From positions 248,001 to 312,000 of the forward strand of contig NC_081143.1 in NCBI RefSeq assembly GCF_958295425.1: a stretch of DNA of 64,000 nucleotides, written 5' to 3'. Both the position numbers and the translations under genes were made by a program. Numbering within the stretch: position 1 is the first letter of the stretch; each line of letters opens with the position of its first letter. A model generated the notes under the pieces. It made no database searches. It saw only the letters and a program-made list of their open reading frames with translations, and had not been told where the DNA came from. The DNA is from Solea solea (Eukaryota > Chordata > Actinopteri > Pleuronectiformes > Soleidae). Shown here piece after piece: positions 37,890 through 47,939 of this stretch.

Positions 37890-38231
37890 CTATCTCCACG
37901 AAACAGAGATCAGCTCCATCACAGCAACCTGGAAGTGCCGAGGCTGTTGGCTCACAGCACTGTCACACACACTCCCAAAGTCTGGGTATGCTGTGTTGAA
38001 CTGTTGTTCTGCATTTTGCTGCTCCTCCAGAGACTGAAAGGGATTGGTGCCAAATGCTGACTCCCTGGTCAGGTTTGGCCCCCTCTCTTGGAGGTAGAGA
38101 TTAGCAGCCTCTGCTGAACCTGGCAGAAGTTCTTCTGGCAACGTCACCTGACACTCGCCCTCGGCCAGGACATTTGATGAGAGACAAAGGGAATGTTGAA
38201 TCGGTTCATTTTTCTCTTGGTCTTGAGACAC
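37890..38231 (-). CDS. Possible isolated exon or gene fragment, product unknown
   Basis: A 113-codon open frame on the minus strand begins MSQDQEKNEPIQHS and contains ESAFGTNPFQSLEEQQN. It is acidic and rich in Ser, Gln and Glu, like a disordered linker exon, and its base composition is higher in GC than its surroundings. Just upstream on the same strand is a possible acceptor (gcattacaatag). A possible donor (CAG|GTTGCT) lies inside the frame before VAVMELIS. The NPF tripeptide is a known EH-domain ligand but is weak evidence on its own. I cannot assign a family; it may be a single exon, a pseudogene, or chance. Confidence 0.3.
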   Translation of the reverse strand: MSQDQEKNEPIQHSLCLSSNVLAEGECQVTLPEELLPGSAEAANLYLQERGPNLTRESAFGTNPFQSLEEQQNAEQQFNTAYPDFGSVCDSAVSQQPRHFQVAVMELISVSWR

Positions 38232-38609
38232 ATTCTATTGTAATGCAACTGACTGCCAATATCCAGTATCAGTATTGTTAAAGCCTACTTACACTGACAT
38301 AAGCCGTCTGTGTTGGTGTATATGTCTGATTTGGCCAGCAGGCAACTGTAATTCCACAGTATTGTGTTGTCAGCTGCCTAAATTATGTAATATCTGATCC
38401 ATGTGAATGTGGAAGGAACAAAGGATATGCAGCTTAAAAACAATACATGAGCTAGTTGATCAGTTCTTATGTAAATCTAATCATTACGTTTTTAAAATCT
38501 AAGTTTTTTAAAGGGATTTTTTTTAAATTTATGACAAAAAAATTAATGCTATGCTATTTATTTAAATCAAGTCTCTACACATAAACAAGTATAATGCGTG
38601 CATTTGGAA
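38232..38609. other. Unrecognised AT-rich sequence
   Basis: No feature recognised apart from A/T-rich tracts near 38500-38560. Confidence 0.35.
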
Positions 38610-38624
38610 CCCTAACCCTAACCC
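38610..38624. repeat. Short telomere-like motif
   Basis: CCCTAACCCTAACCC, two and a half telomeric hexamers, directly upstream of the L2-type LINE. It is short enough to be chance. Confidence 0.4.
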
Positions 38625-38625
38625 A

Positions 38626-41600
38626 GGAAGGCAAAGACAAAGGAGTCTAAACCGGAGTCTAACAAGGAGGCTAACGGGGCTAAGTACCTGTCTGCAAGTG
38701 TTTTCGACCTTTCACATATGTGCCTTTTTCCCATTCCTGTTCATGTCTCTTCTCATAGATACTACAAACCTCACAATCACTCACAGCATCACCGTAACCT
38801 GTCCTCACTTATCTATCCCACCCGCTCCACACACATCCAACACCTTGTCGCAGGGGGCCTGTGGAACTGCCAGTCAGCTACCCGCAAGACTGAGTTCATT
38901 TCCGGCTTTGCTACTGAGCAATGCCTGGACTTCCTTGCTCTCACTGAGACTTGGATAACACCCTCCAACACAGCCACCCCTGCAGCTCTCTCCTCCGCCC
39001 ACTCCTTCTCCCACACACCCAGATCTACTGGAAGAGGTGGTGGGACAGGTCTGCTCATCAACCCCAACTGGACTTTCACTCTTTACCCACTGCCACACTT
39101 CTCTTCACAGTCGTTTGAATTTCATGCTGTAACTGTAACTCACCCAGTCAAACTAATCATTATTGTCATCTACCGTCCACCAGGCCCATTAGGACACTTC
39201 TTGGAGGAACTAGATGTCCTCCTCTCAAACGTCCCAGAAAATGGCCCACCACTTGTTCTTCTTGGTGACTTCAACATCCAGTCAGAGAAGTCATCCGATC
39301 TACTATTTCTACTTTCGTCTCTTTCTCTCTCACTTGCTCCTTCTCCACCAACTCACAAAGCTGGCAACCACCTTGACCTCATCTTCACCAGAAACTGCTC
39401 CACCTCCGACCTCACGGTAACTCCACTTCATGTCTCTGATCATTTCTTCATTTCCTACTCTCTCCCACTCTCCCAATCTGATGATCTCATCTCATCAGAT
39501 ACTGCACTTGTCCGTCGCAACATTCGCTCTCTCTCTCCCTCCTCTCTCTCCTCAACTGTTCTATCAGCACTTCCTTCAGCTGACTCCTTCTCCCTCATGC
39601 ATCCCAACTCTGCCACAGACACATTCCTCTGTACTCTGTCCTCCTCTCTTGACTCTCTCTGTCCTCTTACTTCACGGCGGGTTCGTAAGTCCTCCCCAGC
39701 CCCGTGGTTGTCGGACTCAGTGCGTACTGAGAGAGCCACGATACGGGCAGCAGAAAGGAAATGGAGGAAATCAAAACTCCCTGACGACCTGCTTTCCTAT
39801 CACTCTCTTCTCTCCACCCTCACTGCCTCTATCTCTGCAGCCAAACAATCTTTCTATCAGACTAAAATTCAATCCTCTTTCTCTAACCCCAAAAAACTTT
39901 TCTCGATCTTCTCTAACCTCCTTGATCCCCCCACCCCCCCTCCTCCCTCCTCCCTTCTACCAATTCACTTTGTCAACTACTTCACAAAGAAAGTAGATGA
40001 CATTCGCTCTTCTTTCTCAACCCCACCTCCTGATCTCACCTCTCTACCAACCACTAATTCAGCTCCTTCTCTATCCTCTTTCACCCCTCTATCTCAGGAT
40101 CAAGTTCTTTCCCTAATAACCTCTGCCCGCCCCACCTCCTGCCCCCTTGACCCTATCCCCTCTCACCTTCTTCAGTCAATTGCTTCTGATCTTCTGCCTT
40201 TCCTCACCCACCTCATTAACACATCTCTATCATCTGGTTGCTTTCTGGACTCTCTTAAAGAGGCCAGAGTGACCCCCCTCCTTAAAAAACCCACCCTTGA
40301 CCCGTCTGAAGTAAATAACTACAGACCTGTCTCTCTTCTTCCTTTTCTCTCCAAAACTCTGGAGCGTGCTATCTTTAATCAACTCTCCTCCTACTTTCAC
40401 CGGAACAACCTTCTTGATCCTCTTCAGTCTGGTTTTAAAGCAGGTCACTCGACCGAAACTGCACTCCTTGCTGTCACTGAGCAACTCCACACTGCCAGGG
40501 CTGCCTCTCTCTCCTCTGTGCTCATCCTCTTGGACCTTTCTGCAGCGTTTGACACAGTTAACCACCAGATCCTTATTTCCTCCCTTCAAGAACTAGGTGT
40601 CTCAGGATCTGCACTTACCCTACTCTCGTCCTATCTTCAAAACCGAACATACAGAGTAACCTGGAGAGGATCTGTGTCGGAACCCTGTCCTCTAGCTACT
40701 GGGGTCCCTCAGGGTTCTGTCTTGGGCCCTCTCCTCTTCTCTCTATACACCAACTCTCTTGGTTCTGTTATTCTCTCTCATGGTTTTTCCTATCACAGCT
40801 ATGCCGACGACACCCAACTCATCCTCTCTTTTCCCAGCTCCGACACAAATGTAGCAGAACGGATCTCCGCTTGTCTGACCGACATCTCTCAGTGGATGTC
40901 TGACCATCACCTGAAACTCAATCTCGACAAGACTGAGTTTCTTTTTCTCCCAGGAAAGGGCTCTCCCACCACAGACCTAACCATCACCCTCGACAACTCT
41001 GTGGTAACTCCGTCTCATACCGCAAGGAACCTGGGTGTGACACTTGATGACCATCTCTCCCTCACTGCCAACATTGCTGCAACAGCTCGATCTTGCAGAT
41101 ACATGTTGTACAACATCAGAAGGATATGGCCTCTTCTAACCCAGAAGGCGGCACAGGTTCTGGTCCAGGCTCTTGTCATCTCACGCTTGGATTACTGCAA
41201 CTCCCTCCTGGCTGGTCTCCCTGCGTGTGCCATATGACCCCTGCAACTCATCCAGAATGCAGCAGCTCGACTGGTCTTCAACTTACCAAAATTCTCCCAC
41301 ACTACACCTCTCCTCCGCTCCCTTCACTGGCTTCCTGTAGCTGCTCGCATCCGCTTCAAGACTCTAGTGCTTGCGTTCCATGCTACAAACGGATCCGGTC
41401 CAGCCTACATCCAGGACATGATCAAAACCTACACCCCAGCCCGCCCACTTCGCTCTGCATCGGCAAACCGGCTCGCTGCCCCCTCACTGAGAGGATCGCA
41501 GAGGCATTTACAGAACTCGAGACTGTTCACTGTCCTCGCTCCCAAATGGTGGAACGAGCTCCCCATCGACATCCGGACAGCGGAAAGCCTCCACATCTTC

Positions 41601-41663
41601 CGCCGCCGACTAAAAACACATGTCTTCCGACTCTACCTCGACTAAGACGATAACGACGACGAC

Positions 41664-41697
<34 letters not shown>

Positions 41698-41860
41698 TAT
41701 ATCGCACTTATGACTAGCACTTCATAGTTTGATTTACTTGAAGCTCTTACTTACTTCTAGCTCTTATTTGTACCCAAATGTTTAAATGCACTTATTGTAA
41801 GTCGCTTTGGATAAAAGCGTCTGCTAAATGACATGTAATGTAATGTAATGTAATAATAAA
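38626..41860 (+). mobile_element. L2-type LINE, near full length
   Basis: Non-LTR retrotransposon with an endonuclease/reverse-transcriptase ORF, an A-rich and (AT)n stretch after the stop, and a 3' tail (41800-41851). The tail ends in the conserved stem region 'agtcgctttggataaaagcg' followed by ATGTA/TGTAATG repeats, as in fish L2 elements such as UnaL2. The 5' limit is uncertain; no ORF1 was recognised. No target-site duplication was found at its ends. Confidence 0.85.
38718..41645 (+). pseudogene. L2 LINE ORF2: endonuclease plus reverse transcriptase, one premature stop
   Basis: A single frame of 975 codons broken only by TGA at 41235-41237 (codon 840). The endonuclease spans roughly residues 48-255: GLWNCQS, LALTETW, YRPPGP, LLGDFNI, HLDLIFT and the SDH motif. 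The reverse transcriptase spans about 470-760: NYRPVSLLP, QSGFKAGHSTE, LLDLSAAFDTVNH, GVPQGSVLGPLLF, the catalytic YADD, and LNLDKTEF. The C-terminal part after the stop keeps LRSLHWLPV and PKWWNELP and ends LYLD. The second copy in this window (44350-45688) reads Leu at the stop position, so TGA is a mutation of this copy. The protein copies template RNA into DNA at a nicked target; this copy is probably inactive. ATG at 38718 opens the frame, but the true start is uncertain. Confidence 0.88.
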
Positions 41861-41894
41861 TGAAGGGCTCTGAATACTTTTCAGATGCACTGTA
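41861..41894. mobile_element. Tc1-type terminal inverted repeat fragment
   Basis: 'ggctctgaatacttttcaga' followed by 'tgcactgta' resembles one end of fish Tc1 elements. It abuts the LINE tail. No partner end was found, so it is a solo remnant. Confidence 0.45.
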
Positions 41895-41984
41895 TTTACA
41901 CATCTTCACACATTTTGAATTTGAAAATGCTCAGTGGGACCTGAGGTGTTGCCAAGGGGAAAGTAATCATCACAGCAGGCTCAG

Positions 41985-42105
41985 AATCAGAATCACCTTT
42001 ATTGATATTATACAGTGTACAACGAGATTAAAAGACAGCTCTAGTAGTGCAAGTGAAGAGATAAAAAAGAAGAAAAAAAAAGAATGCGAATAATTTCATG
42101 ACCAC
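41985..42105. repeat. Dispersed repeat remnant
   Basis: 'cagaatcagaatcaccttta' followed by a purine-rich tract (aaaaaagaagaaaaaaaaag) looks like the 3' end of an old retroposon, in minus orientation. Assigned from memory of common fish repeats; low confidence. Confidence 0.35.
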
Positions 42106-42665
42106 TGTCTGATATAATCTAGTAACATGTATCGATATAGACACACAGGAGCTATATACACAACCACCCAGACACTTCACTGTACTGAAAAATACATACC
42201 CACACACACATCATATATAGTGTTGAGAGAAATAATGTTTAACCATTATTTATACAGGTGATCCTATTAAGATGAAATCCCATTTACAAGAGAGACCTGA
42301 GTGCATACAACAGCAAAATCAATCATGAGCAAATCGTCCAAAAGAAAATTGCAACACATGAAAAAAGACAAAACAACAAACAAAAACACAATTACAATAA
42401 AGCAGCATCTAAATCTATCGAAAACACATAAAATGCAACATCCAATGAACAAGATAAAATAAGAATTTGAACATAAAAAGGGGCGGTGGTAGGCTTTCGC
42501 ACAAGCTGATTCAAGGGATAGATGACATGATCATGACATGTAAATGACATATAATACACAAAACCTACATACTGACAACCTACAGTGGGTTCCCCTGTCT
42601 CCTAAACTGGTTGCTGGCAGGTGGTTGACTGGACCATATATAACAATAGCTTTGCCTGGCTGGAA
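42106..42665. other. Unrecognised sequence
   Basis: No gene or element recognised. A 61-codon minus-strand frame here has no supporting context. Confidence 0.35.
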
Positions 42666-43022
42666 CTCAGCAGCAGTGTTGCCAGATCAGATTGACAGTT
42701 TCCAGCCCAATCACATCGTAGAACCCGCCCAATCCAATAAAAACCAGCCCAAACCACGAAGTTGCCAGACACTCGTGTAAACCCGTAAAATCATAACACA
42801 TAGACATCCAGAGCTTCATATAGCATCAAATAGCCACACATAAATGATAGATTAACAGGTTTAATGCAACCAACAAGAGCGCAGTAAATCAACCATTGGC
42901 TACACAAATTGCAAGATGAACCTCTGGCATCCTAGCGCCAGGCCCAGATTAGTAATAATAACAGCTGCACGTAAAAAGGTGCACTTTTAACCGTGTAGGC
43001 CTAATATATTTAATTATTTACA

Positions 43023-43358
43023 TCACAAATGACCCGTATGAGGACTACTTGCAAAACAAACAACGTAGGTTGCAATCCTAAGTTCACGGCGTTTTTGGTC
43101 ATCTTTGACTGTGTTTTGTCCGACACCAGATCCCACCGGTACAGCAAAAGATTTCACACTCGGCGCACAGCGGGACTTGTGTTTTTTTGTGGCGCCATGT
43201 TCTTTCAAATCATTAAGCTGAGCTCTTATTTCTGTGTTACAATACTTGCAACAGGCTTTAGAGTCGTCTCCTGTGACAGCCGCGATCCAGGTCTTAAGTT
43301 CAGGGTCTGTCTCCCATTCGTTCCTGTAGCATTTCTTATATTTTCCCCACTTCGGCAT
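43023..43358 (-). pseudogene. Truncated hAT transposase, BED-type zinc finger only
   Basis: A 111-codon frame begins MPKWGKYKKCYRNEWE and contains a BED-type finger: Cys37-x2-Cys40 and His54-x5-His60, preceded by aromatic Trp15 and Trp24. This is the DNA-binding end of hAT transposases. The RNase H-like catalytic domain and C-terminal dimerisation region are absent; after KRRELRIA the frame runs into unrelated sequence. The ATG lies near the element's right end. The product could bind element ends but could not transpose. Confidence 0.65.
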
Positions 43359-43474
43359 GATGCTGCTGCTTAGCTAGGTCACCCGCTTCATATTTAGCGC
43401 GGCTACAGTGCTGAACTGACGTCACGGACCGGTACGTTGCCATGCCGATTGAATAGCCCACAACTACCTCAATT

Positions 43475-43507
43475 ATTTATTTATTTAAACTATTTATTTA
43501 TTTATTT

Positions 43508-43545
<38 letters not shown>
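43475..43545. repeat. (TTTA)n and (GA)n microsatellites
   Basis: A TTTA/TTAT run at about 43475-43513 is followed by a GA run of about 16 repeats at 43513-43544, inside the hAT derivative. Confidence 0.9.
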
Positions 43546-43546
<1 letters not shown>

Positions 43547-43921
43547 GTTTTTACAATATTAAAAAACCCGCCAAATGTGGACAAAAGCAGCCCAAATTTT
43601 ATTCACCCGCCCAATGTATTTTTTCCCCGCCTGACGTAAACAAAAGAAGCCCAATCTGGCAACACTGCTCAGCAGGCAGCTGGCTAGCAACCAGCTTTTA
43701 TAGTAAGGGGACGTGGAAGGAGTGTGGGTTAAGCTGAGGGGGTGGATAGTTGATGACATCAGCTGCCTCCAAAATGTAATATTCAGCATTCAACCTGTAC
43801 TCCACATGGATATTTGAACACAAAATGTATATTTTAAACTATTTGCACTAAAATGTCAAGATTTGGACCTGGATCAATCAACAACACTACTAAATACCCA
43901 GATACTTAGTAGTGTATGCTA

Positions 43922-43986
43922 GGGCAGCCTGTGGCCAAGTGGAAAGGGAACTTGGCTTGTAATCGGAAGGTCGCCGGTTCAAGTCA
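43922..43986 (+). mobile_element. tRNA-derived SINE head, truncated
   Basis: A tRNA-like stretch with an A-box-like sequence (TGGCCAAGTGG) and a B box (GGTTCAAGTC) in tRNA spacing. It stops at 'cagtccgcaag' where the foldback-like element begins. Probably the 5' end of a SINE rather than a working tRNA, since no acceptor stem closes. Confidence 0.5.
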
Positions 43987-44349
43987 GTCCGCAAGAAAGT
44001 ATCTCGTGGGCACCAGAAAGTATCTTGTGCGCACCAGAAAGTGTTGTATGCTGGCGTGATGTCCCCGAATGCAGTTTTAAGACCATTTGAGGCATAAAAC
44101 TACAGTTTTTCTCGATTGCTAAGACACATTTCTTGAAAGCTGCTCTCCTTTTCTCTAAACTGTGAACAATTTTCAAGCTACATTCACAAAACCTCAGACT
44201 CTTCTTGCAAAACCAAACTTTCACCTCAAAACAGTTCAATCTGTGCTCAAAACTGAACTTTGTTGTCAAATCGTGCCCCAAGTCAATCAAAATTAAAAAC
44301 ACTACTGAACAGTCACTAAACACTACGTAGAAAAATAGAAATGCTCACA

Positions 44350-45688
44350 TTACATTACATTACATGTCATTTAGCAGACGCTTTTATCCAAAGTGACTTA
44401 CAATAAGTGCATTTAAACATTTGGGTACAAATAAGAGCTAGAAGTAAGTAAGAGCTTCAAGTAAATCAAACTATGAAGTGCTAGTCGTAAGTGCGATGTA
44501 TTTTTTTATTTATTTTTTATTTATTTTTTTTTTTGTCGTCGTCATCGTCTTAGTCGAGGTAGAGTCGGAAGAAATGTGTTTCCACCATTTGGGAGGGAGG
44601 ACAGTGAACGGTCTCGAGTTCTGTGAATGCCTCTGCGATCCTCTCAGTGAGGGGGCAGCGAGCCGGTTTGCCGATGCAGAGCGAAGTGGGCGGGCTGGGG
44701 TGTAGGTTTTGATCATGTCCTGGATGTAGGCTGGACCGGATCCGTTTGTAGCATGGAACGCAAGCACTAGAGTCTTGAAGCGGATGCGAGCAGCTACAGG
44801 AAGCCAGTGAAGGGAGCGGAGGAGCGGTGTAGTGTGGGAGAATTTTGGTAAGTTGAAGACCAGTCGAGCTGCTGCATTCTGTATGAGCTGCAGGGGTAGT
44901 ATGGCACACGCAGGGAGACCAGCCAGGAGGGAGTTGCAGTAATCCAAGCGTGAGATGACAAGAGCCTGGACCAGAACCTGTGCCGCCTTCTGGGTTAGAA
45001 GAGGCCGTATCCTTCTGATGTTGTACAACATGTATCTGCAAGATTGAGCTGTTGCAGCAATGTTGGCAGTGAGGGAGAGATGGTCATCAAGTGTCACACC
45101 CAGGTTCCTTGCGGTATGAGAAGGAGTTACCACAGAGTTGTGGAGGGTGATGGTCAGATCTGTGGTGGGAGAGCCCTTTCCTGGGAGAAAAAGAAACTCA
45201 GTCTTGTCGAGATTGAGTTTCAGGTGATGGTCAGACATCCACTGAGAGATGTCGGTCAGCCAAGCGGAGATCCGTTCTGCTACATGTGTGTCGGAGCTGG
45301 GAAAAGAGAGAATGAGTTGGGTGTCGTCGGCGTAGCTGTGATAGGAAAAACCATGAGAGAGAATAACAGAACCAAGAGAGTTGGTGTACAGAGAGAAGAG
45401 GAGAGGGCCCAAGACAGAACCCTGAGGGACCCCAGTAGCTAGAGGACAGGGTTCCGACACAGATCCTCTCCAGGTTACTCTGTATGTTCGGTTTTGAAGA
45501 TAGGACGAGAGTAGGGTAAGTGCAGATCCTGAGACACCTAGTTCTTGAAGGGAGGAAATAAGGATCTGGTGGTTAACTGTGTCAAACGCTGCAGAAAGGT
45601 CCAAGAGGATGAGCACAGAGGAGAGAGAGGCAGCCCTGGCAGTGTGGAGTTGCTCAGTGACAGCAAGAAGTGCAGTTTCGGTCGAGTG
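44350..45688 (-). mobile_element. 5'-truncated L2 LINE with 35-bp target duplication
   Basis: A second L2 copy, in reverse orientation, closely similar to the one at 38.6-41.9 kb. It starts inside the reverse transcriptase (HSTETALL) and ends with the same TGTAATG tail (minus strand). Perfect 35-bp direct repeats flank it at 44315-44349 and 45689-45723. The frame is open through YADD and the C-terminal domain. A deletion removes the codons between PKWW and the last residues, shifting the final frame. Confidence 0.9.
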
Positions 45689-45697
45689 ACTAAACAC
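44510..45697 (-). pseudogene. L2 LINE ORF2 fragment (reverse transcriptase C-terminal half)
   Basis: An uninterrupted frame covers LLDLSAAFDTVNH, GVPQGSVLGPLLF, YADDTQL, LNLDKTEF and LRSLHWLPV. It lacks the endonuclease and the first reverse transcriptase motifs, so it cannot act alone. It reads Ile-Leu-Pro where the longer copy has Ile-stop-Pro. The first two or three codons come from the target sequence, not the LINE. Confidence 0.85.
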
Positions 45698-45954
45698 TAC
45701 GTAGAAAAATAGAAATGCTCACAATGCTCAGGACATGAAGCTTGAGAAATAAATGTTGTTCACTGTAGGCTAAATGCATGTTGCAAAACAAAAAACCTGT
45801 GCATTTAGAATATAGAATATATAATAGCAATAGACAAAAAACAGAAATATTTACACGTAGCACTTGTAAAAACAAACAGAAATCTTATGCATTTGCCACT
45901 TGTTTACAGTAAGCCCATGTAAAAATAAAGTACACAAATATACAAATAAGTGCA

Positions 45955-46735
45955 TTACTCAGCCACATCATCATGTCTCTGTACTGGGTCAGGCCACAGG
46001 ACTTCATCCACATCACAGGCCACATGTTGTCTGGCCAGGCAATGGGGGAAAAAACCTCTGGCATGCTGTATCCAGGCTGTTTCATGTGCAGTCTGACACG
46101 ATCAACAGTAGCGAGGCTGACACTGTTGATACCCTAAACATTTACATGGTCCTCAATGATCTTCTGCTGAATTTCACTCAGTTTAATGGCGTTGTTCTCA
46201 AGGACCATATCAATAATTAGGGTCTCTTGGTGTGGGGAGAACATACCTGTCCTCCCACCCCCATGTGGCAGTCCTTCAACTCTACAAAAAGAGAACATGC
46301 AGTTACAAAAGATATACATGGAATACTAGGCCTACAAACAGTTAGACCAACCCTCCATTACAATACTACAGTACATTGGTACAGTGATGTACTGAAATAT
46401 ATATTTACTTACAGTATACTGTGGTACAGTATATAGTATGTCATACAGTAATTGCTGTCAACATTTACATACTGTACTATAATGTCAAAAAAGGTAATTA
46501 CCTGTTCTCTTCGGATTATCTTCGGATTATGGTGGACACAATGAATCTACTGATGTTTGGTTGTACCCTTTGTCCGGCCTCCCTCATGCTCATACCATGG
46601 ACAAGAACATGGTCAATCACAGTAGCTCTGATTTCACCAGATATTACTGTTCCTTGTCTTCACTGACCACCTCGACCTCCTCTCACACAAACTCTTCCTC
46701 TTAGACTTCTATCCATTCTAGGGAACTGGCTTATA
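45955..46735 (-). pseudogene. IS630/Tc1-type transposase remnant
   Basis: Reading leftward on the minus strand, 46735-46502 gives the N-terminal helix-turn-helix region (EIRATVIDHVLVHGMSMREA, GQRVQPN) with one in-frame TGA. A GT-AG intron lies at 46501-46282. The next exon reads GRTGMFSPHQETLIIDMVLE and NNAIKLSEIQQ and ends at a TAG (46134-46136). After a deletion of the catalytic D-D-E core, the C-terminus resumes in another frame (FFPHCLARQHVACDVDEVLW). It is a dead gene. Family assignment comes from recalled fish transposase motifs. Confidence 0.65.
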
Positions 46736-47200
46736 TGTTCCCTCACATCTTTAGCCACAAGTGTGATCAATTTTGAGTTGTTGTGTTCACGTGGTGACAC
46801 TTGGGCTTTAATTGTGTTTGACTTGTGTCACCTGTGCTCACCATTATGCAGCACGGGTGCATCACAGTGAAAATGTGTTGGCAAGTTGTGTCTAAACAGG
46901 TGAAAAGTGCTTATGGTTTTGACAAAAGAGTGATTGATTCAATCAGTGGGTTCAGGCAACTGAGCATTTGGTTCAGACAATAGGGTTTAGTGTTTTAGCA
47001 ATTGAGAAAAACTGTAATCATTTAGAATTAAAAAATGTAGTTTGTGTATTAAGATATGACGTATTTATAGTTTGGCAGTGACGTATCAGAGGTGATCAGC
47101 CCCGCCTCAGTGGACGCTCGCTGCGTACAGTGCGTGGGGCAGAGCAGCGTTACCTCGGCCTGTCCTGATGAAATGATCAGCTGACATCGCTGTCATTAGA

Positions 47201-47694
47201 TGCTTGGTGTGATCGATAGATCTGTTGTTGACCCGTTATTTTGTTTTTAATGTAAACGTTCCGACCTGACAGTTTGAAAGTTTGTATATTATTAATGTTT
47301 TATTTATTTTGACTTTGAATGTCAGCTGAGATTGGCACAGCACAGCACCCCCCCCCCCCCCCCAACACACACACACACACACACACACATACACAATCCT
47401 CCTGTGGACATACATATACATACACTGCACTGCTGTAATATATCTATTTTCCACATGGTACTTGTTACGTTTTCTATCTCTTCTGCCATTTTAGGAAACA
47501 CTTCACTGAACATACAACTTCAAAATAAAAGCACAGAATAATAATACATGAGAACACACAACCTAACAGTACTGTATATTTCTATACAAATAAATTAAGT
47601 TAAATATTTAAAATGAGATATATACGCATTTATTAAAAGTATGTATTATTATTTATTTATTGTTCATTTATCAACACTCTGTGATGAGGCTTAA
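47201..47694. other. Loop of the foldback-like element, with SINE scrap and simple repeats
   Basis: Contains a fragment 'agctgagattggcacagca' (about 47325-47345) matching the 3' part of the SINE at 55777-56162, then a poly-C run (47349-47363) and a (CA)n run (47365-47389). No gene seen. Confidence 0.6.
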
Positions 47695-47939
47695 TCTAAT
47701 GACTGCGATGTCAGCTGATCATTTCATCAGGACAGGCTGAGGTAACGCTGCTCTGCCCCACGCACTGTGCGCAGCGAGCGTCCGCTGAGGCGGAGCTGAT
47801 CACCTCCGATACCGTCGCTGCCAAACTATAAATACGTCATATCTTAATACACAAACCACATTTTTTAATTCTAAATGACTAATTTCACACCTCAAATGAT
47901 CTTAAAACTGCGTTCGGGACATCGCACGCATACAATACT

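Larger units (their letters stand above)
42674..43667. mobile_element. hAT-type DNA transposon, 994-bp deletion derivative
   Basis: Terminal inverted repeats CAGTGTTGCCAGAT / ATCTGGCAACACTG (14 of 14), flanked by perfect 8-bp target duplications CTCAGCAG at 42666-42673 and 43668-43675. This is the hallmark of the hAT superfamily. It encodes only the N-terminal DNA-binding part of a transposase on the minus strand. Subterminal regions contain several 'cccgccc'/'agcccaa' motifs, in opposite orientation at the two ends. Confidence 0.88.
44103..47014 (-). mobile_element. IS630/Tc1-type transposon, internally deleted, with nested L2
   Basis: Ends CAGTTTTTCTCGATTGCTAA (left) and its inverse with two differences (right, ending 47014), flanked by TA at 44101-44102 and 47015-47016. 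Removing the element and one TA restores the foldback arm, which is proof of insertion. Without the nested LINE and its duplicate target the element is 1538 bp. It holds remnants of a transposase on the minus strand. Confidence 0.88.

Noticed and set aside
39214..41653. Other-frame ORFs across the L2 element (plus and minus)
   Set aside because: Shadows of ORF2; composition reflects the Ser/Leu/Pro-rich main frame.
43922..43986. Functional tRNA gene
   Set aside because: A and B boxes are present, but no acceptor stem pairing or terminator; better explained as a SINE head.
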